From Streptomyces sp. CT34 (GTDB lineage Bacteria > Actinomycetota > Actinomycetes > Streptomycetales > Streptomycetaceae), in contig NZ_KN708638.1 of NCBI RefSeq assembly GCF_000805335.1, positions 6,579,822 to 6,643,821 of the forward strand: 64,000 bases of DNA, written 5' to 3'. Position numbers and translations under genes: made by a program. Below are positions 36,360 to 45,803 of the stretch, in pieces. The notes under the pieces were generated by a model. That model was not told where the DNA came from. It did no database searches and worked only from the letters and a program-made list of their open reading frames with translations. Position 1 is the first letter of the stretch; each line of letters opens with the position of its first letter.

Positions 36360-38159
36360 TCAGCGTGTCCTGCGGATGGCGTTTGTGGCCGCCGTGGCGA
36401 TGGCGACGGGAGCGCTGGAGGGCTGGGACAGGTGCAGCAAGGTGGTCCCCGGCAAGTGGTGGGACTCCGCGGTGAGGGTGAGCTGGAGTACGGCGCAGCC
36501 GGCGGTCGTGAGCTGCTTGACGCGGGTGACGGCTTGAGCGGTTTCGTCGCTGCCGTACCGGGCGTCGGTGACGATCACGAGGAGGCGGCCGGCGCCGGGG
36601 CGGCTGAGTTCGAGGCCGTGGTCGAGTGCGTCGATGGCGTCGCCGAGGTTGTGGTGGCCGCCGTTGGCATCGAACGTCGTCACGCGCTCTGGTGCTCGGT
36701 GGGTGGGTCGGGTCAATGCGGTCAGGTGCTGGTCATAGGCGATGGTGGCGGTAAGGGAGTCGGGGTCGGTCAGGGCTGCTGCGCGTGCCACGATCCAGGC
36801 AGCGGACGCGACGGGCGCGCAGGCGGCACGCATGGAGCCGGAGACGTCGACGGCGATACCCACACGCAGCGGTGGGGTGGGGGAGTTCCGGCGGCGGGTG
36901 TGGGTGAACGGTTCCGCGGTGGGGACCGACCCGGCCGCGCGCTGAGCGTCGCGGGCGAGGGCCGCGCGCATGTTGAGGCGGCCGGGCGGGGTGGGGCTGG
37001 AGGTCCGCTCCTCGGTCCGCTCGCGGTAGGCGGCGGCACGCAGGGCGCGGCTCAGGCGCGCGGCGGCACCCTGCTCGGCGGCGGTGGGCCTGCGGGTGCC
37101 GGTGACCGGGTTGCCGTAGGGCGCCGGTGTGCCGTCGGGGGTGACGGTGGTGCCACGGGCGTTGAAGACCGACTTGGCGGTGGCGGCGGCTTTGCGTCGC
37201 TGGCCGGCCCGCTGGGCGCGGTCCTGAGCCTGCGCCTTGGACTGCGCGGCCATGGCGTTGGTCGCTGCGGCTTGTGCCGCGAGGTCGGCGGCGTCGGTGG
37301 CTGCCGTGCTGTCCATGACGACCCCCACGGCGCCGGACAGCAGATCGGTGAGGTTCTCCGGCACGGGCAGGGCGGGGGCCGCGGTGTCCAGAGCGTCGCA
37401 CCATTCTTGAGCGTGCGCGAGCATGGTCGTGGCGTCGTGGTCGGCGCACTGGTGGGCTGCGGTCCAGATGCGGGTGAGTGTGGCCAGCAGGTTTGCGCCC
37501 AGCACCCTTTCGCACAGATCGGCGACGGCCCGGGTCTCGCCGGCGTCCAGGATGCCGACGTCACGGCGGCCGAGGACCAGGGCCGCCACGGCGGCGGCGT
37601 GCTCTATGCCCTGGAGGGTGGGGTGGGCGATGTCGGGCATGACCAGGGTTCGGGCGCTGGTGCGCAGGTAGGTGCGGTCCGTGGGCCGCGTGATCAGGTG
37701 TGCCCCTTCGACGCGGCTCTCCTCCAGCAGGAGCGCGGCCTCGACGACACGGGGGTCCGCTCCGGCAGGCTGTGTCCAGACGGAGTGGGCCGCGTGCGCG
37801 GCCTCGTGGACGAACACTCCCCAGGCGGCGGGATACCGCTCCTCGTCGCCCACGATCCGCGGATTGATCTCGTGGGGCTGGAGCGGGGCGAACAGGCCGG
37901 CGTCGAACTCGACCTCGCCCAGAGTGGGGAAGAACGCGGCCGGTGCGCCGCTGCGCGTGCCGGGGCGGCAGGTGACGAGGAGGTCCTGGCGGCCGGAGAG
38001 GTCGACTAGCCGGTCGCCGAGTTCGGCTCCCACGCGCAGCCACGCGTCCGGGGAGGAACGGGGTTGCGCGGGCGGGGCGCCGTCGTCGTCCCAGCGCGCG
38101 AGGTCGGCGTCGTCGTCAGGCGTGGTGGCGGGGGACTGGACGTGGTGGTGGGCGCTCAT
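36360..38159 (-). CDS. Metallopeptidase-like/VWA protein (DUF2201-type architecture)
   Basis: The 599-residue protein combines a HExxH zinc motif (VFVHEAAHAAH, residues 116-126) and a downstream glutamate (EESRVEGAHL) with a C-terminal von Willebrand A domain. The MIDAS sequence of that domain is DVSGSM (438-443), with further MIDAS residues in VTDAR. Alanine/lysine-rich helices lie between. This order matches the DUF2201 metallopeptidase/VWA proteins that work with MoxR-type AAA ATPases. The ATPase is encoded just upstream with an ATGA overlap. Such pairs remodel or load metals into partner proteins; the client here is unknown. Confidence 0.85.
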   Translation of the reverse strand: MSAHHHVQSPATTPDDDADLARWDDDGAPPAQPRSSPDAWLRVGAELGDRLVDLSGRQDLLVTCRPGTRSGAPAAFFPTLGEVEFDAGLFAPLQPHEINPRIVGDEERYPAAWGVFVHEAAHAAHSVWTQPAGADPRVVEAALLLEESRVEGAHLITRPTDRTYLRTSARTLVMPDIAHPTLQGIEHAAAVAALVLGRRDVGILDAGETRAVADLCERVLGANLLATLTRIWTAAHQCADHDATTMLAHAQEWCDALDTAAPALPVPENLTDLLSGAVGVVMDSTAATDAADLAAQAAATNAMAAQSKAQAQDRAQRAGQRRKAAATAKSVFNARGTTVTPDGTPAPYGNPVTGTRRPTAAEQGAAARLSRALRAAAYRERTEERTSSPTPPGRLNMRAALARDAQRAAGSVPTAEPFTHTRRRNSPTPPLRVGIAVDVSGSMRAACAPVASAAWIVARAAALTDPDSLTATIAYDQHLTALTRPTHRAPERVTTFDANGGHHNLGDAIDALDHGLELSRPGAGRLLVIVTDARYGSDETAQAVTRVKQLTTAGCAVLQLTLTAESHHLPGTTLLHLSQPSSAPVAIATAATNAIRRTR

Positions 38160-39361
38160 CGCGAGCGGCCCCGGTGTGCGGAGCCGGTGCTGCCCGGGGG
38201 CTGCCGGGCGGCTGAGGCGGGGAGCTGCTTGCCGAGGGTGAGGGGCGCGATCTTCTTGACGCCGGCAGCCTTGATGACGGCAGCGGCGACGGCGTCGCGA
38301 TCCTCCACAGGAGCGATGCCTACGAGGTTCGCGAGCGCTGCTTTGGTGCCGAGGACGGCCTCGGTCTTCTGGTAGCTGAGCAGTTCCCGCAGTTGGGGGG
38401 CCCAGCCCAGCTCGCCGAGTTCGACTTGGCGGGAGAGGTGTCGGGCGACCCGGACCACCCGGGCATCGATCCTCAGCGCCAGGGCGAGGTCATAGTCTGT
38501 GCCGATCTGGATCTGCACGCTGAACCGGCTCGCGAGTGCCTCCGTCAACACCGCGCCGTGGACGCCGGGATTGTGGCCCGCCACCACGTAGAAGCCCGGC
38601 TCGGCCTTGATGGTCTCGCCCTTGTGGGCCTTGACCTGGATCTGCCTGCGCCCGTCCATCGCGGGATACAACGCCGCCAGGACCTTCGGTGAGATCAAGG
38701 TGGCATCGTCGATTAGCAGGGCGCGGCCCTCGGTCATCGCGGTGACTAGCGGACCGTACTGGAAGACGTAGGCTCCCGCGTCGTCCTGTGTGTACTCGCC
38801 GATCAAGTCGCCGACCGTGGTGTCGCCGTCACCGGCGACGGTGAGCAGGTCCGGGAACGCCGCCTCGACCAGACTCGTCTTGCCGGTGCCCGGAGGGCCG
38901 TAGAGCAGCACCGGCACGTCGGCGTCGCGCAAGCGATTCAACGCCTCGACGTCGGGCAGATCGGCCAGCTCCCGGGGGTGGTAGAGCTGGCCCCCCGCGC
39001 GGCGGATCGGGCCGGTCTGCCTGGGCGTGGCTGCTGCGGGAATGGTCGTGCGGGCCGTGGCCGCCTGGGCGCGGGGAGAGTGGGTGCCCGGTGGGCTGAT
39101 CACAGCGGTCTGCGCGGCTGCGGCGGTTTTCGCGTTCGCGCGGAACTCCGGTTGTCCGGTTCCGCCTTGGTCGGCCTCACCGCGTCGCACCAGGGTGAGG
39201 GCGGCGTTGCGGACGGCGCCGTGGGAGTGGCCCAGCTGCCTGGCCATGTCCCCGATGGTGAGCGTGTCCGCCTGCCGGTCGGCCAGCAGTCGGGCCACCT
39301 TGGCCCGTAGTTCGCCGCCCTTGGTGCGCGCTGGACTGGTAGGCGTTCCGGGTGTGGTCAA
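38156..39361 (-). CDS. MoxR/CobS-type AAA+ ATPase with N-terminal winged helix
   Basis: The 401-residue protein has an N-terminal winged-helix segment (LRAKVARLLADRQADTLTIG, MARQLGHSHGAVRNAALTLV). The AAA+ core has Walker A LLYGPPGTGKTSLVEAAFP (GPPGTGKT at 155-162), Walker B ALLIDDATLISPKVLAALYP, sensor 1 in VVAGHNPGV and the arginine-finger region ALASRFSVQIQI. It is closest to the CobS/MoxR group. With the VWA/HExxH protein downstream it forms a chaperone-like pair. The winged helix is unusual for MoxR and hints at DNA or regulatory binding. Confidence 0.88.
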   Translation of the reverse strand: MTTPGTPTSPARTKGGELRAKVARLLADRQADTLTIGDMARQLGHSHGAVRNAALTLVRRGEADQGGTGQPEFRANAKTAAAAQTAVISPPGTHSPRAQAATARTTIPAAATPRQTGPIRRAGGQLYHPRELADLPDVEALNRLRDADVPVLLYGPPGTGKTSLVEAAFPDLLTVAGDGDTTVGDLIGEYTQDDAGAYVFQYGPLVTAMTEGRALLIDDATLISPKVLAALYPAMDGRRQIQVKAHKGETIKAEPGFYVVAGHNPGVHGAVLTEALASRFSVQIQIGTDYDLALALRIDARVVRVARHLSRQVELGELGWAPQLRELLSYQKTEAVLGTKAALANLVGIAPVEDRDAVAAAVIKAAGVKKIAPLTLGKQLPASAARQPPGSTGSAHRGRSR

Positions 39362-39492
39362 AACGAGGCCCCTTCAACAGGTGCGGGTGCGGGTTGGGTT
39401 GGCGATGCGCTGGAGAGGCTGGCCGCTCTCGAAGCGGATCACGGACTGTGCCGACATCGGCGACCGGGCCAACCGGGGCGTACGGTCGGCGC

Positions 39493-39741
39493 TCACCGGC
39501 CGACCGAGGGCTCGGTCCAGGTGCAGGGGATGGCCGGCGACGAGCAGCTCGCTGGCTGCCGAGCAGGCCCGTGCGTCCGCTCCGTACCGGGTTCCGTCGC
39601 TCGGCAGGCGCAGCCTGGCGTCTCTTCGAAGCCGGCCTGGAGCAGGATCCGCCGGGCGGCGGCGTTGTAGCCGGTGGTGGTGATCTCGCCGGTGATGGTG
39701 TGCCGGATCGTCATGAACGGCTCTGCTGGTGCTTCGGGCAA
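39493..39741 (-). CDS. Small hypothetical protein
   Basis: The 82-residue protein starts with TTG at 39741, seven bases after AGGAG. The N-terminal half (MTIRHTITGEITTTGYNAAA, RRILLQAGFEETPGC) is well formed and reads like a compact alpha/beta unit. The C-terminal half is rich in proline, serine and arginine. The ribosome site is the main evidence. No family is recognised. Confidence 0.55.
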   Translation of the reverse strand: MPEAPAEPFMTIRHTITGEITTTGYNAAARRILLQAGFEETPGCACRATEPGTERTHGPARQPASCSSPAIPCTWTEPSVGR

Positions 39742-40032
39742 GGCGGATCTCCTATCGGTGGTGGCGGGAAAGTGGTGGGGTGTTGGGCGAAGGCGAGGCG
39801 GGCCCGGAGCTTCCAGCACATCAACGGTGCGTGGCTGGACCACGAACGATGGGCAATGACTGCCGACAGGCTCCAGGGCGGGCCTCACCACCCCGCAGCT
39901 ACCTGACTCGCCTTTCCGCACGTTCTGATAGCCGGGTGTACCAACAACAGCCATGTGCGGGCAATCTCCTTGTGGTGGTGGGTGGTTCGGTGGTGGCGGT
40001 TGTGCGGCGTGTGCGCGCACCGGCCGCACAGG

Positions 40033-41292
40033 TCAGCGGGCGGCATGGGCGAGGGTGCGGCGGTGGCGTCCTTGTCGTCGGGTGGCGCCGGGGACGGTGA
40101 TCTTGCGGCGGGCGCCGAACAGCACGAGCAGGCACGCGATGGCGCCGGCCGCTGGGAGCGCGGAGATGGCGGACGGGTGCGCGGTCAGAACTCCTGCTGC
40201 GGCCGTTCCGGCAGCTTGACCGGCGCCGACCGAGGCGATCAGCCAGGCGTACGCCTCGGTGAGGGCGCCCGCCGGGGCGAGTGCGTCCACGGTCAGGAAC
40301 GCGCTGGTGATCACGGCGGTCAGGAGCAGGCCCGGCGGTGCCGTGAGGGCAACCGCCGCCACGGGCACGGTGGCGATGACGAGGGGCAGCCATCCGGCGG
40401 CGAACAGCAGGCAGGCTGCCAGGAGTTGCTGGGTGAGGGTGCCGGGCCAGACACGTTTGCCGTACAGGAGGCCGCCGACCAGACTGCCGGCAGATAGGGC
40501 GGCCGGGATCAGTCCGGACAACAGTTCCACCCCGGTGCGGTCTGCGACGGCGACAGCCCACACATTCACGGCGCCCAGGGCAAAGCCGATGCCGGCCACG
40601 GCGAGGAACAGCCACCGCAGACCCGGGTGGCGCATCGGGCCGAGAGCCCCGGTGGAGTGATTTGCAGGCGTAGGGCGCCAGCGTCTGGAGGGCGCTGAGG
40701 TCAGTACCGCGGTGGCGCCGAGGAGCCCGAGCACAGCGGTGGCGCCCATCGCCGTGCCCGGACCTGTCGTTGTGGACAGGACGGCGACCAGCGGGGGCCC
40801 GATGACGTAGATCGCCCCTTGGGATCCGGTGTCGAGTGCGAGGGCAGCCCGGCGCTGTGCCTGGTCCGGCAGGACTGTGGGCCACAGAGCCCGCAGTCCT
40901 GCTTCGAGAGGAGGCGTGCTCAGCCCGGCGAGTCCGGCCAGCGCTGCGGCCAGGCCGGACTGCTGGGCGACCTCGACCGCCGACAGAGCCAGCAGACAGA
41001 CCGTGGTCACAAGAACCGCCACTCCGGTGACCAGGGTCTGTCCGCGCCGGTCGACCATCCGGCCCAGGACCGGCTGCCCGATGGCCGAGGCCAACCCGTA
41101 CACCGCGCACAGCAGGCCACCGTTGGCCAGGGATCCGCCCTGGTCGGCGACCAGGAGGAGGATCACAACGGGAGCCATCCCGCTTGGCAGGCGCCCGGTC
41201 AAGGTGCCCAGCAGCAGGCGGGCGACATGCCGCTCGGCGAGCAGCGAGCGGGAGGCGGAGCGGGCCGCTGAGCGGCCGGTCTGGAAGGTCAA
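40033..41292 (-). CDS. MFS transporter
   Basis: The 419-residue protein has about 12 hydrophobic segments and the MFS loop 2-3 signature in GQPVLGRMVDRRGQTLV (residues about 72-88). It is probably a proton-driven exporter in the cell membrane. The substrate cannot be told. It is a cargo-like gene between the MoxR/VWA pair and the paralogous unknown family. Confidence 0.9.
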   Translation of the reverse strand: MTFQTGRSAARSASRSLLAERHVARLLLGTLTGRLPSGMAPVVILLLVADQGGSLANGGLLCAVYGLASAIGQPVLGRMVDRRGQTLVTGVAVLVTTVCLLALSAVEVAQQSGLAAALAGLAGLSTPPLEAGLRALWPTVLPDQAQRRAALALDTGSQGAIYVIGPPLVAVLSTTTGPGTAMGATAVLGLLGATAVLTSAPSRRWRPTPANHSTGALGPMRHPGLRWLFLAVAGIGFALGAVNVWAVAVADRTGVELLSGLIPAALSAGSLVGGLLYGKRVWPGTLTQQLLAACLLFAAGWLPLVIATVPVAAVALTAPPGLLLTAVITSAFLTVDALAPAGALTEAYAWLIASVGAGQAAGTAAAGVLTAHPSAISALPAAGAIACLLVLFGARRKITVPGATRRQGRHRRTLAHAAR

Positions 41293-41397
41293 CGCGGGGT
41301 GCTTTCCGTGGTCGGGGATCTCACCCCTGCGATGCGGAGTGTGTCAGCGGCGAGGGCGGAGACCCGGCGGGTGAGGCGGATCGGCTCGGTGGCCGAC

Positions 41398-41868
41398 TCA
41401 CCTGCCCCGGGCCCCTCCGGTGGACTGGGTGACGCCGACCGTGGGCGAGTAGCTGGGCCGCGGGGGGATGGCGCGGGCGCCGGGCGACGTGGTCAAGGCG
41501 GGGCCACGCTGTGGCGAACGGGCAGCGGCTGCTTGAGCGATGCGGCTGCGTCGCTCCGTGTGCCCGTCGCCGTGTCCGTGGACAGCGATCGGGTTGTGGG
41601 GCGGGCCAGGGGTGACGACGGGGTCGAGGGAGTAGTCGGCTTGGACCGCGTAGCCGTAGCTGCGCAGGTCGTGGACGGCCTGGCGAGTGCGTCGCATGCC
41701 GTCCTGGTCCGGGTTGGTGAGCCGGTACAGGCCGGGTGTGGCGAGGACGGGCACGAACTGCTCGCGCACCAGGAACCAGTGGGCCAGGTGTGTGGGGATG
41801 TTCGCGGTGGTGGCTACGAAGCCGTGCTCGGGATGGGTGCCGAAGCGGAAGTGGTCAGACAGGTGCAA
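41398..41868 (-). CDS. Hypothetical protein
   Basis: The 156-residue protein begins MHLSDHFRFGTHPEHGFVAT, then LAHWFLVREQFVPVLATPGL and YRLTNPDQDGMRRTRQAVHD, LRSYGYAVQADYSL. This is a small alpha/beta unit resembling the N-terminal part of the frameshifted 18365-19749 product, followed by a disordered tail. It starts with TTG at 41868, 16 bases downstream of the 41885 stop. No function is known. Confidence 0.6.
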   Translation of the reverse strand: MHLSDHFRFGTHPEHGFVATTANIPTHLAHWFLVREQFVPVLATPGLYRLTNPDQDGMRRTRQAVHDLRSYGYAVQADYSLDPVVTPGPPHNPIAVHGHGDGHTERRSRIAQAAAARSPQRGPALTTSPGARAIPPRPSYSPTVGVTQSTGGARGR

Positions 41869-41884
41869 GCTCCGTGGTGTGGGG

Positions 41885-43078
41885 TCAGCGGCGCGAAGCG
41901 GCTGACGGTGCTGAAGGGGAGGGGGCGGGTGCGGCGGTGTGAGTGAGGGGCGTGGGTGCGGCCAGAGCCATCTGCCCGCCGGGGGTGGCGGCGTAGGCGA
42001 TACGCGTGAAGTCCTCGGCCTGGGTCACCCAGGTGGCGATGGCCGGCATCGCTTGGGTGCCGAGCCGTGCGCGCACGTCGCTCCATCTCTCGTGGAAAAA
42101 CTTTCGGGGCGGTCTCGCGTGCGACTTGGCCGTCTGGGCGTTCCACTCGTCGCACGCCGGCTGACTGAGGAGGAGCGCCCTGTGAAGCTCGGCCACAGTG
42201 GCCTTGTCCTCGGCGCTGATGGCCGGGTTGCGGTTGCACTGCTCCAGCACCGTGGGGGCATGGGTGAGGACGTCCACAAAGGCAAGCCAGGCCCGGTCGG
42301 CGAACTGGTACTCACAATCGGCGATTTGCTCGGCGGGAGAGGTGAGCGGGACGCCGTCGCTGTACCGGCCGGAGTCCCGCATCGCCTCCAGCGTCGCGTG
42401 TTCCTCGTCGATGCGCTCAAGCGCCGAGGCGATGGCATCGATGCGCCGAGCGTGCAGCGCCCGCTGGTAGGCGGGCAGGAAGCGGTCTTGGATGGCGCGG
42501 GCCGCCTGGTCGGGAGCGGGGGGCAGGATGGCGCTGTGCGGTGCGTGCGACTCCTCGTAGTTGTCGTCGAAACCGTCCGGCGCGAACGCCCCGATGACGT
42601 AGTCATGGGGATGGCCGGGGCGTTCGATGAGCAGCAGCTCGGTTCCGGCGCCGTCTTTGAGGACCGCTGCGTACGGGACGCGCGTGCGCTGTACGGCGTG
42701 GGACAGTTCCCCGGCGTCCCACAGCAACGGGACGAGGTCTTCCTGCCAGAGGGGATGACTGTAGATCTCCACCGTGGCGTTCCAGGATCCGGGCAGGTGC
42801 GTGGCGATGGCAGTGGCCACGTCGCCGATGTACGGGCGGTGGCTGGTGGTCACCGTGGCCCGGTGCTGGTGGGCGGAGCGCACCAAAGCGGCGGCGAGGC
42901 CGTGGCGGCGGCGGACATCGTCCAGGGCAATGGTGTGCGTGCCGTCGTCACGGCGCTGGAAGCCGAGGTGCGTCAGGGCGGTCTGGGCCCAGGGGTACTG
43001 CTCGCCGTGGGCGATGGCGACGAGGCCGGCTGTGCGGCTGAACGAGAGCGTGATCTGCGCGGGAGAGGTAGCGGGCAT
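41885..43078 (-). CDS. Paralogous unknown protein (pair with 43134)
   Basis: The 397-residue protein starts with the ATG at 43078. It and the 43134 product align along their length: RTAGLVAIAHGEQYPWAQTA with QAGIVAIPFGEQQIQAHT, VTTSHRPYIGDVATAIATHL with VTTTTRSYIGDVAAGIAHQL, and ALERIDEEHATLE with ALSWARQEQQEWQ. The middle (DAGELSHAVQRTRVPYAAVL, LLLIERPGHPHDYVIGAFAP) also matches the 33337 and 45804 products, so this family has a shared core domain. No catalytic motif stands out. Confidence 0.75.
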   Translation of the reverse strand: MPATSPAQITLSFSRTAGLVAIAHGEQYPWAQTALTHLGFQRRDDGTHTIALDDVRRRHGLAAALVRSAHQHRATVTTSHRPYIGDVATAIATHLPGSWNATVEIYSHPLWQEDLVPLLWDAGELSHAVQRTRVPYAAVLKDGAGTELLLIERPGHPHDYVIGAFAPDGFDDNYEESHAPHSAILPPAPDQAARAIQDRFLPAYQRALHARRIDAIASALERIDEEHATLEAMRDSGRYSDGVPLTSPAEQIADCEYQFADRAWLAFVDVLTHAPTVLEQCNRNPAISAEDKATVAELHRALLLSQPACDEWNAQTAKSHARPPRKFFHERWSDVRARLGTQAMPAIATWVTQAEDFTRIAYAATPGGQMALAAPTPLTHTAAPAPSPSAPSAASRR

Positions 43079-43133
43079 GGTCCTGCGGGTGGTTGGTCGT
43101 GGTCAGCGCGGGTGCCTTGTGCGGTCCGGGCTG

Positions 43134-44318
43134 TCAGCGCCGTCGGGCCGGGTCCTTCGGCGTAAGTGGAGGGAGCGCTGCGACGGTGGTCTGTCGCGGC
43201 GTGGTGAGTTCGACGGTGGATGGCGCGGATCGTGCGTTGCGGGCGTGGTGGATCAGGACGTGGCCGTCGGCGAGCCAAGTCTCGATGGCTGGCCATGCGG
43301 CGGCGTTGCGCCGGGCCCTGGCGTGGAGGTAGGTCTCGGCAGGCAATTCCCTGGGCGTCTCGCGCAGTTCGGTGAGCTTGGCATTCCAAGCGACCACCGC
43401 CCGCCTCCCGTCCTCCAGCGCGGCGCGAAGTCGACCCATCGCAGGGTCCGTCTCCACTGGGGGCCTACCGGGCTCGGGGTGGAGGGGCTGGCACCGGTCG
43501 AAGAGGGCGGGCCCGTGGGTGAGGAAGTCGCGGAAGGCGTTCCAGGCGTTGTCGCGTAACTCCTCTTCGTGCCAGCTGAGCGGCATCCCGTCGACATCGG
43601 CAGGCGACTGGGCGATGGTCTGCCACTCCTGTTGCTCCTGGCGGGCCCAGGACAGGGCGCTGGAGACTTCGCGGACGCGACGGTCGTGCAGGGCTCGGTC
43701 GTAGTCGGGCAGGAGCCGCCCTGTGATGGCATCGGCGGCGAGGGCCGGCTGGGCCGGAATCACGATGCTGCGTGGGGCGTCGGGCTCGTCGGCGAAGTGA
43801 CCGCTGAACCCGTTGGGGGCGAAGGCCCCGACCAGGTAGGTGTGATCGTCTTTGGGGTGTTCGGTCAGCAGCAGGCTGGGGCCGTCGCTATGGGTGAGGA
43901 CCGAGGCGCAGGGGATGCGGGTTGTTGCGACGGCGTGGGCGAGTTCGCCGTTGTCCCACAGATAGGGGTGGAGGTCGTCTTGCCACTCGGGCAGGGCGTA
44001 GATCTCCACGTCGGCGGTCCATTCCCCGGGCAGCTGGTGGGCGATGCCGGCGGCGACGTCGCCGATATAGCTCCGGGTGGTCGTGGTGACCGCAGTGTCG
44101 TGGTGGCGGGCGAGGCCAGCCAGGCGGGCCAGCGCAGCGCGCGTGGCGTCGGGATCGCCCGCCGCCCAGGCGTAGGTGCCATCCGGCCGTCGGTCGAAAC
44201 CGCAGGCCCGCAGCACGGTATGTGCCTGTATCTGCTGTTCGCCGAAGGGGATGGCGACGATGCCGGCCTGCGGGCTGACGGCGAGGGCGATCTGGGAGGG
44301 ATGTGTGTCACAGGGCAC
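43134..44318 (-). CDS. Paralogous unknown protein (pair with 41885)
   Basis: From GTG at 44318 (AGGAAGG upstream) the protein has 394 residues. It is a tandem duplicate of the 41885 gene, with the same domain order: an N-terminal alpha/beta unit that repeats the QAGIVAIPFGEQ pattern, the YIGDVAAGIAHQLPGEW core, and a helical C-terminal half with conserved tryptophans (WHEEELRDNAWNAFRDFLTH). The core corresponds to the HILDQDAVLT...LLPRYDKAL unit of the 33337 and 45804 proteins. Confidence 0.75.
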   Translation of the reverse strand: MPCDTHPSQIALAVSPQAGIVAIPFGEQQIQAHTVLRACGFDRRPDGTYAWAAGDPDATRAALARLAGLARHHDTAVTTTTRSYIGDVAAGIAHQLPGEWTADVEIYALPEWQDDLHPYLWDNGELAHAVATTRIPCASVLTHSDGPSLLLTEHPKDDHTYLVGAFAPNGFSGHFADEPDAPRSIVIPAQPALAADAITGRLLPDYDRALHDRRVREVSSALSWARQEQQEWQTIAQSPADVDGMPLSWHEEELRDNAWNAFRDFLTHGPALFDRCQPLHPEPGRPPVETDPAMGRLRAALEDGRRAVVAWNAKLTELRETPRELPAETYLHARARRNAAAWPAIETWLADGHVLIHHARNARSAPSTVELTTPRQTTVAALPPLTPKDPARRR

Positions 44319-44380
44319 GGCGGACCTTCCTGTCTTAAGGAGCGACGAGGGGCACGGGGAGGGTGACGACCGCCGCCCCG

Positions 44381-45154
44381 CTACGCGGCTGTGGTGGGCG
44401 CGGTGTGCGACAGGGCGCGGGTTGCCGAGCGCAGGCTGTGGCCGAAGTTGAAGGCCACCTGGCGAGCCTGGGCTTCGAGAGTGTCGTAGGAGTCCTGGGC
44501 CGTCATCTGGCCGGAGTGTTTGCGGTACCGGTAGACCGGGATGGGCAGGAGAATTCCGGGAGCCAGGCAGGTGACGCCGACGGCGGCCAGGTAGTCCTCG
44601 CCCTGGACGAGGCCGCCCATCGGGGCGGCGCGCACCAGCTCGGTGCGGGCGAGGATCGTGGTCGGCCCGATCGGGATGGTGTCCGCCGGCGATCGCCAGT
44701 AGGTCCACACATCCCCGGCTTCGTGCCGGCCCGGCGGTGTGGGACACCGCCACAGCTGAAGCGTGCCGTCGGGATGCAGATCCTGGCTGTATCCCGCGCA
44801 CCATCCCACACCGGTCTCCTCCAGCGTGTGCAGTCGAACAGCCATGGCCCAATCGGTGAACTCGTCATCATCGTCGGCCCAGTTGACGTACTTCGTGCGC
44901 ACCTCGTTCAGGGCGAGGTTGCGGGCACAGGCGGCGCCGACCACGCGGGGAAGCACGAGGGTACGGACGCGAGGGTCGGCCGCGAGCGGCTCCGGGAGCC
45001 GGGCGGGATCGGCGCCGTCGATGGCAACAACCGCCTCCCACGGAACGCTTTGCCGATCCAGGCTGGCGTGCATGGCGGCCAGGTAGTCGAGCCGGTCCTC
45101 GCGCAGCTGGGTGGCGATGACGACCGTGACCTTGGGGTGGGTGTGCGGGGACAG
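44381..45154 (-). CDS. GT2-family glycosyltransferase
   Basis: The product is a GT-A fold glycosyltransferase of family 2: KVTVVIATQLREDRLDYLAA at the N terminus, WEAVVAIDGADP, ARNLALNEVRTKYVNWADDD (the DxD-type metal site) and a C-terminal GLVQGEDYLAAVGV with the typical ED. GGAGGA is followed four bases later by a CTG at 45154. No ATG, GTG or TTG is in frame nearby, so CTG is the probable start (257 residues). Donor and acceptor are unknown; cell-surface or protein glycosylation are possibilities. Confidence 0.82.
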   Translation of the reverse strand: MSPHTHPKVTVVIATQLREDRLDYLAAMHASLDRQSVPWEAVVAIDGADPARLPEPLAADPRVRTLVLPRVVGAACARNLALNEVRTKYVNWADDDDEFTDWAMAVRLHTLEETGVGWCAGYSQDLHPDGTLQLWRCPTPPGRHEAGDVWTYWRSPADTIPIGPTTILARTELVRAAPMGGLVQGEDYLAAVGVTCLAPGILLPIPVYRYRKHSGQMTAQDSYDTLEAQARQVAFNFGHSLRSATRALSHTAPTTAA

Positions 45155-45191
45155 GAGTCCTCCAGGAAGGGGAAGCGGTGCAGGGTGGGTG

Positions 45192-45725
45192 CTAGCGGCG
45201 GAAGCCGGAGCGGGAGGTGGAGGCGGGCGCGGTCGCCGGTTGAGCTGGCGTGGCAGCGGGCGCGGTGGTACGAGGTGGGACGGTGGCCGGGATCGGGCGG
45301 CCGGGCCTCCACAGCGCGTAGCTGTCGCTGAAGCGGGACCGCGGGTCGGTGTTCCAGTCCACAACGGGACCGCGGTCTTCCTCTGGCAGCGCGATGACTT
45401 CGATTCCCTGCCGGTGCAGCACGTAGCCCCAGTCCAGACCGCCGCAGTTGGCCGGCGTGATGACATCACGCTCGGCAGGCGCACCATTGGTATTGAAGAC
45501 GTTGCTGTACTTACGGCTGGGGAATTCCCGGCCGCCGGTCAGGGCCTGGCGCAGGTCGTCGGAGGCACCGTCGAGCAGATCTGTGCCGAGGCCAGACCAG
45601 CCGTAGTCCACGGTGTCGATGAGGTGCCGGGACATTGCCTCGACGTTTTTGCCGAAGCGGTACTGGTAGGCGGCGAGCAGCAGGGGAAGTTGTGTGCTGG
45701 GGTATCCGTCGAAGTGGACGTACAT
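45192..45725 (-). CDS. Hypothetical protein
   Basis: The 177-residue protein begins MYVHFDGYPSTQLPLLLAAY and continues FGKNVEAMSRHLIDTVDYGW, DLLDGASDDLRQALTG. The middle has DVITPANCGGLDWGYVLHRQ and VDWNTDPRSRFSDSYAL. It looks like a compact alpha/beta enzyme-sized domain with a proline/threonine-rich tail, but I recognise no family. It lies 37 bases upstream of the glycosyltransferase on the same strand. Confidence 0.65.
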   Translation of the reverse strand: MYVHFDGYPSTQLPLLLAAYQYRFGKNVEAMSRHLIDTVDYGWSGLGTDLLDGASDDLRQALTGGREFPSRKYSNVFNTNGAPAERDVITPANCGGLDWGYVLHRQGIEVIALPEEDRGPVVDWNTDPRSRFSDSYALWRPGRPIPATVPPRTTAPAATPAQPATAPASTSRSGFRR

Positions 45726-45803
45726 GCCGGCGTAGCCGGTGGTTGTGGGGCGGGCGATGAAGGAGCGCGTGGACAGATGTCCTCCAAAGGGGGGCGGGCC
45801 AGG

